A stretch of 64,000 nt of DNA, taken from assembly GCF_002158995.1 (NCBI RefSeq), contig NZ_LOHF01000003.1, positions 1 to 64,000 of the forward strand, in the 5' to 3' direction. A program made the translations under genes and the position numbers. Below the pieces are notes generated by a model. The model was given only the letters and a program-made list of their open reading frames with translations. It was not told the DNA's origin and did not search any database. Shown here piece after piece: positions 9,254-17,676 of the stretch. Each line of letters opens with the position of its first letter. Position 1 is the stretch's first letter. The stretch is from Pseudomonas caspiana (GTDB lineage Bacteria > Pseudomonadota > Gammaproteobacteria > Pseudomonadales > Pseudomonadaceae).

Positions 9254-10998
9254 TTGCCGTCACCGCGAGTCACACGCAGCACTTCTTCAAGAGAGGTGAC
9301 ACCGGCGACGGCCTGACGCAGACCTTCTTCATGCAAGGTACGCAAACCGCCACGGCGTGCGGCCTGTTCAAGGGTTGACGCGTCCGCGTGACGCATCAGC
9401 AGGCTTCGCAGTTCTTCATTCATGACCAGCAATTCGGTAATCGCGCTTCGTCCGCGATAACCGCCGCCCGGCGCATCGGGGCGTGGACGGTACAGCATGA
9501 TCGGACGTTCGTCAGTAAAACGATCAAGTCCGTGCTCTTCTATTAACTCAGGAGGCGCTTCGAACGCTTCGCGGGTCGCTGGATCGAGACGACGCACCAG
9601 ACGCTGGGCAAGGATGCCGTTCACGGTGGACGCAATCAGATAACTCTCGACGCCCATGTCCAGTAGACGAGTGATACTCGCCGCTGCGCTGTTGGTGTGC
9701 AGGGTCGAGAGCACCAGGTGACCGGTGAGCGAGGATTGAATCGCGATGCGGCAGGTTTCCAGGTCACGCATCTCACCGATCATGATCACGTCCGGGTCTT
9801 GACGCACGATAGAACGCAGCGCCCCGGCGAAGTCCAGACCGATAGCCGGTTTGACCTGAATCTGGTTAATGCCTTCGAGCTGGTATTCCACCGGGTCTTC
9901 GACGGTGATGATCTTGCGCTCGGCGGTATTGAGCCGGGACAGCGCGGTATAGAGCGTGGTGGTTTTACCGGAGCCGGTCGGACCGGTCACCAGCAAGATG
10001 CCGTGAGGGCGTTCGAGCACTTCAAGAAATTCGTCGAGACGCTCGCCATCGAAACCCAGGCTCGGGAAGTCGAAGTTGATGGTCTGCCGATCCAGCAAAC
10101 GCATGACCACCGACTCACCAAAACTGGTAGGAACGGTAGAGACCCGCAAATCCAGCTCTTTACCTTGAATACGCAGCATGATCCGCCCGTCCTGAGGCAG
10201 ACGACGCTCGGCAATATCAAGCCGGGCCATGATCTTCACCCGGGAGATCACTGCCGCCGATGAACTGGACGGCGGCGCTTCGGCCTCGTGCAGGACACCG
10301 TCAATGCGATAGCGGACTTTGAGCTGGCTTTCAAACGGTTCGATATGGATGTCGGAGGCTCGATGCTCGACAGCGCGTTGCAGGATCAGATTGACCAGAC
10401 GAATCACCGGCGCTTCGGACGCCATGTCTTTCAGGTGTTCGATGTCTTCCAGCGAGCCGCCCTCTTCGTCGAGGTTCTCGATCAGGGTGCCCATGGCTGA
10501 GCGACCCTGGCCGTAATAACGCTCGATAAGGGTTTCGACTTCGTTGCGCGGGCCGACCGATAGCCAGACCGGCACATCGCAAGCGTAGGCCACGGCCTGA
10601 AACGGGTATAGCAAGTGTGGATTGGCCGCCAGTACGCGCAAGCCACCATCACTCCAGCCCAGCGGCACGATCTGATAGTGACGCATGAAGCGTTCAGTCA
10701 GTGGCGGCAACGGGTCCAGTATCGGTGGCGCGGACTCTGCCAGCACCAGCGGCGCATCAAGCAAGGCCGCCCAGGCACGGGCCAATTCAAATTCGGAGAC
10801 CAGACCCAACCGGGTCAGCAGGCCCAACAGCTCAGCAGCTTCAGACTCTTGCGCCGACTCCTGAGCCAAACGCCGGGCACGTTCCAGATCAACGGTCTTC
10901 AGACCGGCATTTTCCATCAGCCAGGCGCAGACCTGCTCGGCATCGGGGATCACTAATCGGGAGGTATCGACGGGGGCGGACAACATAGGTGCGGGCAT
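9250..10998 (-). CDS. gspE: Type II secretion ATPase GspE
   Basis: Cytoplasmic hexameric ATPase that powers pseudopilus assembly. It shows Walker A GPTGSGKTT, an Asp box ITVEDPVE, Walker B around VIMIGEMRD and a His box STLHTN. An extended N-terminal domain of about 100 residues precedes the core. The zinc-binding tetracysteine element normally found in the C-terminal part is missing: where the family has CxxC pairs, this protein has RRLDPATRE and PDAPGGGYRGR. The start is uncertain: I use ATG 10998 (582 aa), with TTG 11040 and ATG 10986 as alternatives, none having a strong ribosome site. Confidence 0.95.
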   Translation of the reverse strand: MPAPMLSAPVDTSRLVIPDAEQVCAWLMENAGLKTVDLERARRLAQESAQESEAAELLGLLTRLGLVSEFELARAWAALLDAPLVLAESAPPILDPLPPLTERFMRHYQIVPLGWSDGGLRVLAANPHLLYPFQAVAYACDVPVWLSVGPRNEVETLIERYYGQGRSAMGTLIENLDEEGGSLEDIEHLKDMASEAPVIRLVNLILQRAVEHRASDIHIEPFESQLKVRYRIDGVLHEAEAPPSSSSAAVISRVKIMARLDIAERRLPQDGRIMLRIQGKELDLRVSTVPTSFGESVVMRLLDRQTINFDFPSLGFDGERLDEFLEVLERPHGILLVTGPTGSGKTTTLYTALSRLNTAERKIITVEDPVEYQLEGINQIQVKPAIGLDFAGALRSIVRQDPDVIMIGEMRDLETCRIAIQSSLTGHLVLSTLHTNSAAASITRLLDMGVESYLIASTVNGILAQRLVRRLDPATREAFEAPPELIEEHGLDRFTDERPIMLYRPRPDAPGGGYRGRSAITELLVMNEELRSLLMRHADASTLEQAARRGGLRTLHEEGLRQAVAGVTSLEEVLRVTRGDGN

Positions 10999-11083
10999 CT
11001 GTACAGATCGAAGGGGCAAGGTTACCAGCCTCTTGACCAAATCGGGATCGGATCAGGAGGCAGGCAGAAAAACGGTTAGACCA

Positions 11084-11311
11084 TCAATTCGAGGTTTTTT
11101 GCGAATTGTTTTTTGTGCTGTCGAGCGGACGACCACCTTTGGTGGTCTGGGCTTGCTGTTTTTTCAACGCTTTGGCGTCTTGAGTCTGGGTCAGCACCGT
11201 GGAATCGGTAGCACCCGATTTCGCATCGGCATCGGTAGCTTCGGCAGCAATTGCAGCACCACTAAGTGCAAAACCCAGAACGACACCTGCACCAATCAGA
11301 GGCAACTTCAT
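11084..11311 (-). CDS. Small exported protein upstream of the type II secretion operon
   Basis: A 75-residue protein I do not recognise. A clear Sec signal peptide (residues 1-22, ending AIA/A) is followed by a low-complexity, hydrophilic mature part of about 52 residues rich in Ala, Thr, Asp, Lys and Gln, with no cysteines. GGGAG lies seven bases before the ATG. It is the first gene before gspE on the same strand, with an 85-base gap, so it is probably the leading cistron. It could be an accessory factor or a small secreted protein; nothing in the sequence decides. Confidence 0.7.
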   Translation of the reverse strand: MKLPLIGAGVVLGFALSGAAIAAEATDADAKSGATDSTVLTQTQDAKALKKQQAQTTKGGRPLDSTKNNSQKTSN

Positions 11312-11793
11312 AAACTATCTCCCAGCAAATAATAATAACCAGCCGCGCACTATCCCCCATCAACAAAGGCCAGTGAGATCGCAACTAAGGAGAACCTCGG
11401 CGTTGTGCCAGCAACCAAGATTAGCTCGCACGCCGAAAATTCTTAAACCAATCGACCAGTAGGTTTAGCAGAGGTTCAAATTTGTAAGCAAAAAAAACAA
11501 AATTCACTGAAAACCAGCTTTTGTTTGACTTTTCCTAGCAAGAATTGCCTTAATTATGCCGCCAACGCGAATCAAAGTGCCATCTTTTGATGGCATTTAG
11601 ATATCAAGTAAAAACATGCAACACATAATTCTTACAATATAAATACACGTTAAAACACTAACTATCGCACTGAGATTAATACTCGGAAAGTCGCGAAGAA
11701 GGTGAAGTATTGCCCGAATAAAAGTTCGTGAGCAATCAGACTTGAGCAGCCTTTAACAGCATAAAACTTGAAAATTGGTAGTCGGAGAAATAC
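11312..11793. other. AT-rich divergent intergenic region
   Basis: About 480 bases between the secretion operon (leftward) and the beta-glucosidase gene (rightward). It is clearly richer in A and T than its neighbours, particularly from 11455 to 11770, and must hold both divergent promoters. A perfect 7-bp inverted repeat TGCCATC/GATGGCA with a TTTT loop lies at 11578-11595. No gene is visible. Confidence 0.6.
11578..11595. promoter_or_regulatory. Short inverted repeat between gsp operon and GH3 gene
   Basis: Seven-base perfect arms with a four-base loop in the middle of a divergent promoter region. It may be a protein-binding site or a short hairpin; there is no T tract long enough to call a terminator. 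Confidence 0.3.
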
Positions 11794-14559
11794 ATGAACA
11801 AACGGAAAATGATCGGTGCGAAGTCTGCACTTGCTTTGCTGGCGCTGGCAGTATCACAGGTCCACGCAGCCACCAGCGCGGCCACCAGCCCATCCCTGGA
11901 TGAAGGCAAGGTAAGCCGTGCCGAGAAGGCCGCAGAAAAAACCCTGAAAAAAATGACCCTGGAAGAAAAGCTGGCCTATATCGGCGGCACCGGTGGTTGG
12001 GATGTGAAGCCATTGACTCAATATGGCATCCCGCAGATTCACGGCGCTGACGGCGGCGTCGGCGTGCGTTACACCAGCGAAGGCAACGCTCAGGGCGTGG
12101 TTTATCCGTCCGGTCCTAACCTGGCAGCTACCTGGAACCCGCGTCGCGCTATCGATCTGGGTCGTGCACTGGGTTATGACACTGCCACCGGCGGCTACCA
12201 GTTCGTGACTGGCCCAGGTGTCAACCTGTACCGCATGCCTTACAGTGGTCGTGCCTTCGAGTACCTCTCCGGTGAAGATCCGTTCCTGGGTGCAAGCCTC
12301 AGCCCGGCTGTAATCAACGGTATTCAGTCCCGCGGTGTATGGGCGAACGCCAAGCACTACGCGGCCAACGATCAGGAAAGCAACCGCTTCAACCTGGACG
12401 AAACCATCAGCGAGCGCGTATTGCGCGAAATGACCCTGCCTGCCTTCGAATCCGCTTCGAAGAACAGTAAGGTCGCGATGATGATGTGCGCCTTCCAGAA
12501 AGTGAACGGTGAGTTCGCTTGCGAAAACGAACACCTGATGCGCGACATTCTGAAAACAGAATGGGGCTATCCAGGTTTCGTACAGAGCGACTACAACGCT
12601 GTAGTCCACGGTCTGAACGCCGCTCAGGCAGGCACCGACCTGGACATGATGGGCTATCAGATGAATAGCACCATCCTCAAGCCTTACCTGGACAGCGGTG
12701 AGCTGGACGTAGCGACCATCGATGACAAGGTCCGCCGCATTCTCAAACAGATCTACCTGTACAAGTTCGACAGCAAAGCACCGCTGACCGCGCACAACAT
12801 GAACAGCGCCACCAGCAACAAGGTAGCCCTGAACGCTGCGCGTGAAGGCATCGTGCTGCTGAAAAACGATAACAACCTGCTGCCGCTGAACAAGCAGACA
12901 GTCAAGAAAATCGCTGTGGTCGGCACCCTGGCCAAGTACGCGCCGCCTACCGGGTTCGGTAGCGCCAACGTCATGGCTGCTCACTACATCAGCGAGCTGA
13001 GCGGTCTGCAGCAACTGGCACCTAACGCCAAGGTCGAGTTCATCGACGGCTTGTCGCTGGATCCAAGCACCACGACCTGGAGCCACGCAGACAGCGATGG
13101 CAAAAGCGTCAACGGCCTGAAAACCGAGTTCTTCACCAACGCCAACTGGTCCGGTGATGCTGCCGCGACCCGTACCGACAAACACGTCGATCTGGACTGG
13201 TCCACCGACTCTCTGCCGGTCAACGGTGACACGTCGAACACTTCGATCCGCTACACCGGTCAGATCACACCGACCACCAGCGGCGAGCAAGTGTTCAAGG
13301 TCCGTGCCGACGGCGCAGTACGTCTGTACGTGAACGGCAAGAAGATCCTCGACAACGGTGACGGCAAGCCACTGCCGAACAACAGCATCCCGCCGACCAT
13401 TCCGGTGTTCGCCAAAGTCAACCTGGAAGCAGGCAAGGCTTACGACATCAAGCTGGAATATTCGCGTCGCAACGGCTACCTCTCGACCATGGGCGGCCTG
13501 GTTGGCGTGCAAATGAGCTGGGCTTCGCTGACTGCTCCGCAGGACCTGTCTCAGTACGATGCCGTGCTGGTTGCAGTGGGTAACAGCAACGAATACGAAG
13601 GTGAAGGTTTCGACCACAGCTTCGATTTGCCTGAATTCCAGAACGAGCTGATTCAGAACATCGCCAAGGTCAACCCGAACACCGTGGTGACCATGCATGG
13701 CGGTACCGGTTTGAAGATGAGCGACTGGATCGATCAGGTTCCGGCTGCGCTGCACGCGTTCTACCCGGGTCAGAACGGCGGTCAGGCTCTGGCTGAAATC
13801 CTGTTCGGCAAGGTCAACCCGTCGGGCAAGCTGCCGATCAGTATCGAACGCAACATCGAAGATAACCCGATCTACGCGACGTTCCCGAAATTCGACAACG
13901 AAGAAACGTTGAAGACGATGAGCTACAAGGACGACCTGCTCCTTGGCTATCGCGGTTACGAGAAGAAAGGCATCAAGCCGCTCTATCCGTTCGGTTACGG
14001 CCTGTCGTACACCACCTTCGGCTACAGCAACATCACCGTTACTCCAGGTGTCGCGGTAGGCAACACGCCAATCAAGGTGTCGTTCGACCTGACCAACACC
14101 GGCAAGGTAGGTGGCTCCGAAGTGGCCGAGCTGTATGTTGGCCAGCAGAACCCGAAAGTCGAGCGCGCTATCAAGGAGCTGAAAGGCTACAAGAAAGTGT
14201 TCTTGAAGCCGGGCGAAAGCAAGCGTGTCACCATCGAGCTCAACGATCGCTCGCTGGCTTACTACGATGTGGACAGCAAGCAATGGGTCGTGGACGCAGA
14301 CAGCTTCAACCTGTCGGTGGGCGCGTCGTCTCAGGATATCCGCCTGAACGCCAAGCTGGTCAACCCGTTCCGTCAGGAACTGTCGACCACTACCAGCAAC
14401 CCGCTGCCACGCTCGGCGCTGAACTCGACGCTGCGTGATTCGGCAGTCAAAACCGGCGGTGTGCTTGATCAAGGCACCGGCGATAGCGACACCAGCGAAG
14501 GTGATGGCTACGACACCACCGATGACACCACCACTCAAGGCAGCGCAAGCGGTAACTAA
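11794..14559 (+). CDS. Exported GH3 beta-glucosidase with PA14 insertion
   Basis: A 921-residue glycoside hydrolase family 3 enzyme, expected to release terminal beta-linked glucose from oligosaccharides or plant glucosides. The signal peptide ends at Ala25. The nucleophile is Asp266 in GFVQSDYNAV and the acid/base Glu lies in the EYEGEGFD segment (600-607). A PA14 domain occupies about 435-570 (VNGLKTEFF through LVGVQMSWAS), inserted in the second catalytic domain, and a fibronectin-III-like domain closes the fold at about 745-860. The last 45 residues form an acidic Asp/Gly/Thr tail. A GGAG site lies seven bases before ATG. It is divergent from the type II operon and may be one of its substrates. 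Confidence 0.93.
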   Translation: MNKRKMIGAKSALALLALAVSQVHAATSAATSPSLDEGKVSRAEKAAEKTLKKMTLEEKLAYIGGTGGWDVKPLTQYGIPQIHGADGGVGVRYTSEGNAQGVVYPSGPNLAATWNPRRAIDLGRALGYDTATGGYQFVTGPGVNLYRMPYSGRAFEYLSGEDPFLGASLSPAVINGIQSRGVWANAKHYAANDQESNRFNLDETISERVLREMTLPAFESASKNSKVAMMMCAFQKVNGEFACENEHLMRDILKTEWGYPGFVQSDYNAVVHGLNAAQAGTDLDMMGYQMNSTILKPYLDSGELDVATIDDKVRRILKQIYLYKFDSKAPLTAHNMNSATSNKVALNAAREGIVLLKNDNNLLPLNKQTVKKIAVVGTLAKYAPPTGFGSANVMAAHYISELSGLQQLAPNAKVEFIDGLSLDPSTTTWSHADSDGKSVNGLKTEFFTNANWSGDAAATRTDKHVDLDWSTDSLPVNGDTSNTSIRYTGQITPTTSGEQVFKVRADGAVRLYVNGKKILDNGDGKPLPNNSIPPTIPVFAKVNLEAGKAYDIKLEYSRRNGYLSTMGGLVGVQMSWASLTAPQDLSQYDAVLVAVGNSNEYEGEGFDHSFDLPEFQNELIQNIAKVNPNTVVTMHGGTGLKMSDWIDQVPAALHAFYPGQNGGQALAEILFGKVNPSGKLPISIERNIEDNPIYATFPKFDNEETLKTMSYKDDLLLGYRGYEKKGIKPLYPFGYGLSYTTFGYSNITVTPGVAVGNTPIKVSFDLTNTGKVGGSEVAELYVGQQNPKVERAIKELKGYKKVFLKPGESKRVTIELNDRSLAYYDVDSKQWVVDADSFNLSVGASSQDIRLNAKLVNPFRQELSTTTSNPLPRSALNSTLRDSAVKTGGVLDQGTGDSDTSEGDGYDTTDDTTTQGSASGN

Positions 14560-14580
14560 GACGCTGATTCAGGGATAGAG

Positions 14581-14602
14581 CCGGACCTTTGACGAGGTCC
14601 GG
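14581..14602 (+). terminator. Hairpin after GH3 gene
   Basis: Perfect 8-bp stem CCGGACCT/AGGTCCGG with a six-base loop, 22 bases after the GH3 stop and just before the stop of the convergent TetR gene. It lacks a long T tract. Confidence 0.55.
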
Positions 14603-14608
14603 ACAGGT

Positions 14609-15262
14609 TCAGGGACGAACCCTTATCGCTTCATCGACCCGTGCGATGTAGCTGTCGAAACGCTCGACAAGATCAACTTTCTCCGGAAAGCGCAGCCACT
14701 GAATCTGCAAGCCATCCATCATCGCCAGGATTTCCTGGACCAGGCCCGGCAGGTCGACATCGGCCCGCACCTCTCCCGCTTCGACAAGATCCGTGAACTG
14801 CCCGATCAGACGCTCGTGAATGATCTGATAGCGCTCCTGGAACCAGTCCCAGGCAGGATGCCCTTCCACCAGACTTTCCGCGTTGAGAATGGTAAATGCA
14901 CGCACCACTCCGGGCGCTGTGGCATTTGAGCGATTGATCGCACGCAGGCTTCCCAGCAAACCGGACAGGCTCTTGTCTGTACGAACCTCCTCAGCGATAC
15001 GGCTGTTGGCCTTGTCCCGCCGATCCAGCACGCCCATCAACAGCGAAATCTTGCTGGGGAAGTGGTGCAACAGACCGGCGACCGAGATCCCCACGATTGC
15101 AGCCACCTGGGCCACCGATGCTCCGCTGTAACCCTCCAGAGAAAACACCTGCAAGGCCGCATCCAACAGTTCTTCACGGCGTTTTTCACCTTTCGGCGCG
15201 CGACGCTGCTTAGGTCGATCGGGTGCTGCATCCGCCACTCCGGGCGGGGTTAACTGAGTCAT
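14609..15262 (-). CDS. TetR/AcrR-family transcriptional regulator
   Basis: A 217-residue repressor-type protein. Residues about 27-75 form the TetR DNA-binding domain (RREELLDAALQVFSLEGYSG, with the helix-turn-helix at about 48-67 containing AQVAAIVGISVAGLLHHF). The C-terminal part is a helical ligand-binding domain without a recognisable specificity. AAGGAG stands six bases before ATG. It converges with the GH3 gene, 49 bases apart, so control of that gene is possible but unproven. An alternative target is the divergent small gene at 15602. Confidence 0.9.
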   Translation of the reverse strand: MTQLTPPGVADAAPDRPKQRRAPKGEKRREELLDAALQVFSLEGYSGASVAQVAAIVGISVAGLLHHFPSKISLLMGVLDRRDKANSRIAEEVRTDKSLSGLLGSLRAINRSNATAPGVVRAFTILNAESLVEGHPAWDWFQERYQIIHERLIGQFTDLVEAGEVRADVDLPGLVQEILAMMDGLQIQWLRFPEKVDLVERFDSYIARVDEAIRVRP

Positions 15263-15601
15263 TTCAAGCTCCTTGCCAGACAGCCAGTCACCCTACCGGC
15301 AAAGACCGCAGGCCGCAATTGCTACTGCCCGCATGAGCGCGCGACACTGGATGCTCGCACACGAAGATCATTGCAGCGTCAGCACGGCCAGCCTGGAGCG
15401 GCGCCTGATTCGTACGCCCGTACCAAGTTGGCACGTTTTTTTCTAGCACAAAGCCCTGCCATTGGCTAAGCCTGAAATAACCCATTCAGGCGGCGTACAA
15501 CGCACCAATGACAAACGTTGAACGGCACCCCGTTCTTAAACAGTGCAGATCGCGAAGCAAAATTTTGCGGTTTCAATGCGGCAGAAAAGGAAGTCTTACC
15601 T
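15263..15601. other. Intergenic region between TetR gene and small ORF
   Basis: About 340 bases with divergent promoters expected. GTAC-GCCC-GTAC at about 15412-15424 is an imperfect palindrome that could be an operator. A partial sigma-54 -24 element (TTGGCACG, 15428-15435) lacks a proper GC at -12. No gene is seen. Confidence 0.4.
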
Positions 15602-15853
15602 ATGTTTAACCTGTCATCCCTGGTGAACGCTCTAACCCCTTGGCGTTGCCCTGACAATACGCCACTGGGCGATGGGCAGGCGTCAGCAACGAGCGCCATT
15701 TCCGTCACTCATTCTCCGTCCTCTTCTTTCTCCTCTCACGATATGCAAGCGTGTGATGCCTACCTCGATGACTTCCTTGAAAGCATGCCGAAAGAACTTA
15801 CGCTGATTGACCTGGCGTGCTACACGCACGCGCCCTCCTCTATGGTCACCTGA
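15602..15853 (+). CDS. Hypothetical 83-residue Ser/Thr-rich protein
   Basis: I do not recognise this product. It has no signal peptide or membrane segment; residues 28-48 are strongly Ser/Thr-rich, and the C-terminal half carries an acidic helix around ACDAYLDDFLESMPKEL. The ATG at 15602 is preceded by AAGGAAG at eight bases, which favours it over the ATG at 15518. The stop overlaps a perfect 8-bp hairpin at 15850-15872. A weaker antisense reading frame overlaps it. Support is a good ribosome site and a following hairpin only. Confidence 0.45.
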   Translation: MFNLSSLVNALTPWRCPDNTPLGDGQASATSAISVTHSPSSSFSSHDMQACDAYLDDFLESMPKELTLIDLACYTHAPSSMVT

Positions 15854-15872
15854 GTTTGTAACTTAAACTCAG
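15850..15872 (+). terminator. Hairpin overlapping the stop of the 83-residue ORF
   Basis: Perfect arms CTGAGTTT/AAACTCAG with a seven-base loop. The TGA stop is inside the left arm. There is no T tract after it, so it is a weak terminator candidate. Confidence 0.4.
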
Positions 15873-16619
15873 AGCGTTATTGCGCCTGATCATCTGCCCA
15901 CTGCTTTAGTTATTAAACTTGCTCGACCGCAAGGGTTATTCTGCGCCCGGCAAAATAATTCACGCCCCTCTGCGCACTAGCAGGTTAAGCACAGCCATTT
16001 ATTTTTTTCATCCAACGGCAAGTTAGTCGTTTGTTATTGCTATCGAGCACAACCCGTCAATCCACCCATGTACAGTCGTGGTGTACTACGAAAAAAAACC
16101 AGGGCCGCCCCCTATTCCACCGGAGTCTTCAATAGAGATAGCACAGTGGAAACGTGATTTAGCGCACTCGGCCACTTCTGCACCCCAAGTGTCACCAGCG
16201 TATTTTCTTTGGCGTGCAGGGCACACCAGCAAACCGTGACTCTCGCCTACAACAAAGAGATAAAATCTATGTAAATCAATAACTTAAATAAGCACCAAAA
16301 CGAGACAATCCTCTCCTCAATGGTGCAACAACCGTCACCTTAAGAGTATCGGCACTTTCTTACAGCGCCCAATTAAAGGGATGGATCCGCTCGCCTTGAT
16401 TTTATCGAGATCAAGGCCACCGGATGAAACTTGTCGCCCGTTAAATAGTAAAAACCCCTCAAAACTTACAGTAATGCGACATCTTTTTAAGTGCCTATCG
16501 ATTAGCCTCCCCATTCAAATAACTGGCATATGTATTGCTTTGTAACAAATGAGAAACACATTCGAACATGATCTACCGTGAGCCCTTTTGATTATCTAAC
16601 GCCGCCCAACGGTACCTAT
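15873..16619. other. Long region without recognisable genes upstream of tonB
   Basis: About 750 bases, relatively AT-rich, with no convincing coding frame on either strand. No clear Fur box was found. The length suggests a long leader, an unannotated small RNA, or remnants of lost genes. Confidence 0.4.
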
Positions 16620-16715
16620 ATAAGGAAGTAACGATGCACTGTTTCTGTAAAAGGCATTGAGCCACTATCCGCAATAAGCTCTGACGCGCTTATTGCTTGC
16701 AGGTGACAACCTGCC
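16620..16715 (+). promoter_or_regulatory. Leader with 8-codon ORF and two hairpins before tonB
   Basis: An ATG at 16634, preceded by AAGGAAG, opens an eight-codon frame MHCFCKRH that stops at 16660. Eleven bases later come two perfect hairpins: GCAATAAGC/GCTTATTGC (16671-16696) and GCAGGT/ACCTGC with a GACA loop (16699-16714). tonB starts 83 bases further on. A short translated frame followed by hairpins is the layout of attenuation or translation-coupled leaders; this function is inferred. No U tract follows the hairpins, so a Rho-dependent or structural mechanism would be needed. Confidence 0.4.
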
Positions 16716-16797
16716 CTCAACCTGAACACTAATAGTCGAATATTTTCTGAATATTTGATCGGACTTTATTGCCCTTCATCTAGACGAGGGAGCTTTG

Positions 16798-17625
16798 ATG
16801 AATGATGCGGTAACGAAAAAGAAGCGGCTGTTACCTGTCGAGGTTGACCGGTTCGAGGATGCTCCAGGCGTTGCATTTGTCCGCAATACCTCCACGCCTG
16901 GCGGCCTGGGAAAGCGTCAGATTCTATTGTTGGTGGCGGCCTCACTGGTGGTTCATGGCGCGCTGTGGTGGTTCATGCATCGTGCACAACCCGCACCGCT
17001 CGAAGTACCGCCCGAAGTGCCAGAGATGACGGTCGAGCTGAGTAGTCCCGTGCCACCAGCGCCGCCAACTCCGGAGCCACCGCCGCCGCCACCTCCCGAA
17101 CCACCGCCGCCTCCGCCACCGGAACCCGAGCAACCGCCCGAGGAAGATCCGGATGCAGTGACACCACCGCCCAAACCGGTGGAAAAACCTAAACCGGTGG
17201 AGAAGCCCAAGCCCGTGAAGAAAGTCGAGCCTGCGAAAAAGCCAGCGCCAGTGACGCCACCGACTCCAGCTCCTGCGGCAGCGCCCGCTGCACCGTCACC
17301 AGCCCCCGCGGCACCTGCCGCTGCGCCTGGTCCGGTCAAGGAGTCTGCAGCGATATCAGGCCTGGCAAGCCTTGGCAACCCGCCTCCGGAATATCCATCG
17401 CTGGCATTGCGTCGTAACTGGGAAGGCACCGTTGTGCTGCGCATCAAGGTTCTGCCCAACGGCCGTGCGGGTGCCGTAGAGGTCACGCGTTCCAGCGGTA
17501 AACAGCAACTGGACGAAGCTGCCGTCGAGGCAGTGCGTAACTGGAAGTTTATTCCGGCCAAGCGAGGCGACACGCCGATTGAAGGTTTTGCAACCCAGAC
17601 CATTGATTTCAAGTTGCCGCAATGA
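16798..17625 (+). CDS. tonB: Energy-transducing protein TonB
   Basis: A 275-residue TonB that carries proton-motive energy from ExbB/ExbD to outer-membrane receptors. After a cytoplasmic head of about 40 residues comes one transmembrane helix (ILLLVAASLVVHGALWWFM), then a long Pro-rich periplasmic spacer (about 75-190) with Pro-Pro and Lys-Pro repeats. The C-terminal TonB domain (about 200-275) contains YPSLALRRNWEGTVVLRI and AVRNWKFIPA. ATG 16798 is preceded by GAGGGAG; the TTG just before it is less likely. It leads an operon with exbB, exbD and a receptor, suggesting a dedicated TonB. Confidence 0.95.
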   Translation: MNDAVTKKKRLLPVEVDRFEDAPGVAFVRNTSTPGGLGKRQILLLVAASLVVHGALWWFMHRAQPAPLEVPPEVPEMTVELSSPVPPAPPTPEPPPPPPPEPPPPPPPEPEQPPEEDPDAVTPPPKPVEKPKPVEKPKPVKKVEPAKKPAPVTPPTPAPAAAPAAPSPAPAAPAAAPGPVKESAAISGLASLGNPPPEYPSLALRRNWEGTVVLRIKVLPNGRAGAVEVTRSSGKQQLDEAAVEAVRNWKFIPAKRGDTPIEGFATQTIDFKLPQ

Positions 17626-17676
17626 CGGCCACCCACTGACAAGTCATCCCTAAATTCAAGTGTGCGAGGTGTAGTT

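Noticed and set aside
11854..14538. A very long open frame antisense to the beta-glucosidase gene
   Set aside because: It mirrors the codon structure of a clear GH3 enzyme, lacks any recognisable domain and has no ribosome site; it is a shadow of the real gene.
15428..15447. Sigma-54 promoter candidate TTGGCACG
   Set aside because: The -12 element at the required spacing is TC instead of GC, so the match is only half.
16500..16797. Fur box upstream of tonB
   Set aside because: I looked for the 19-base Fur consensus and found no convincing match, so iron control is not claimed.
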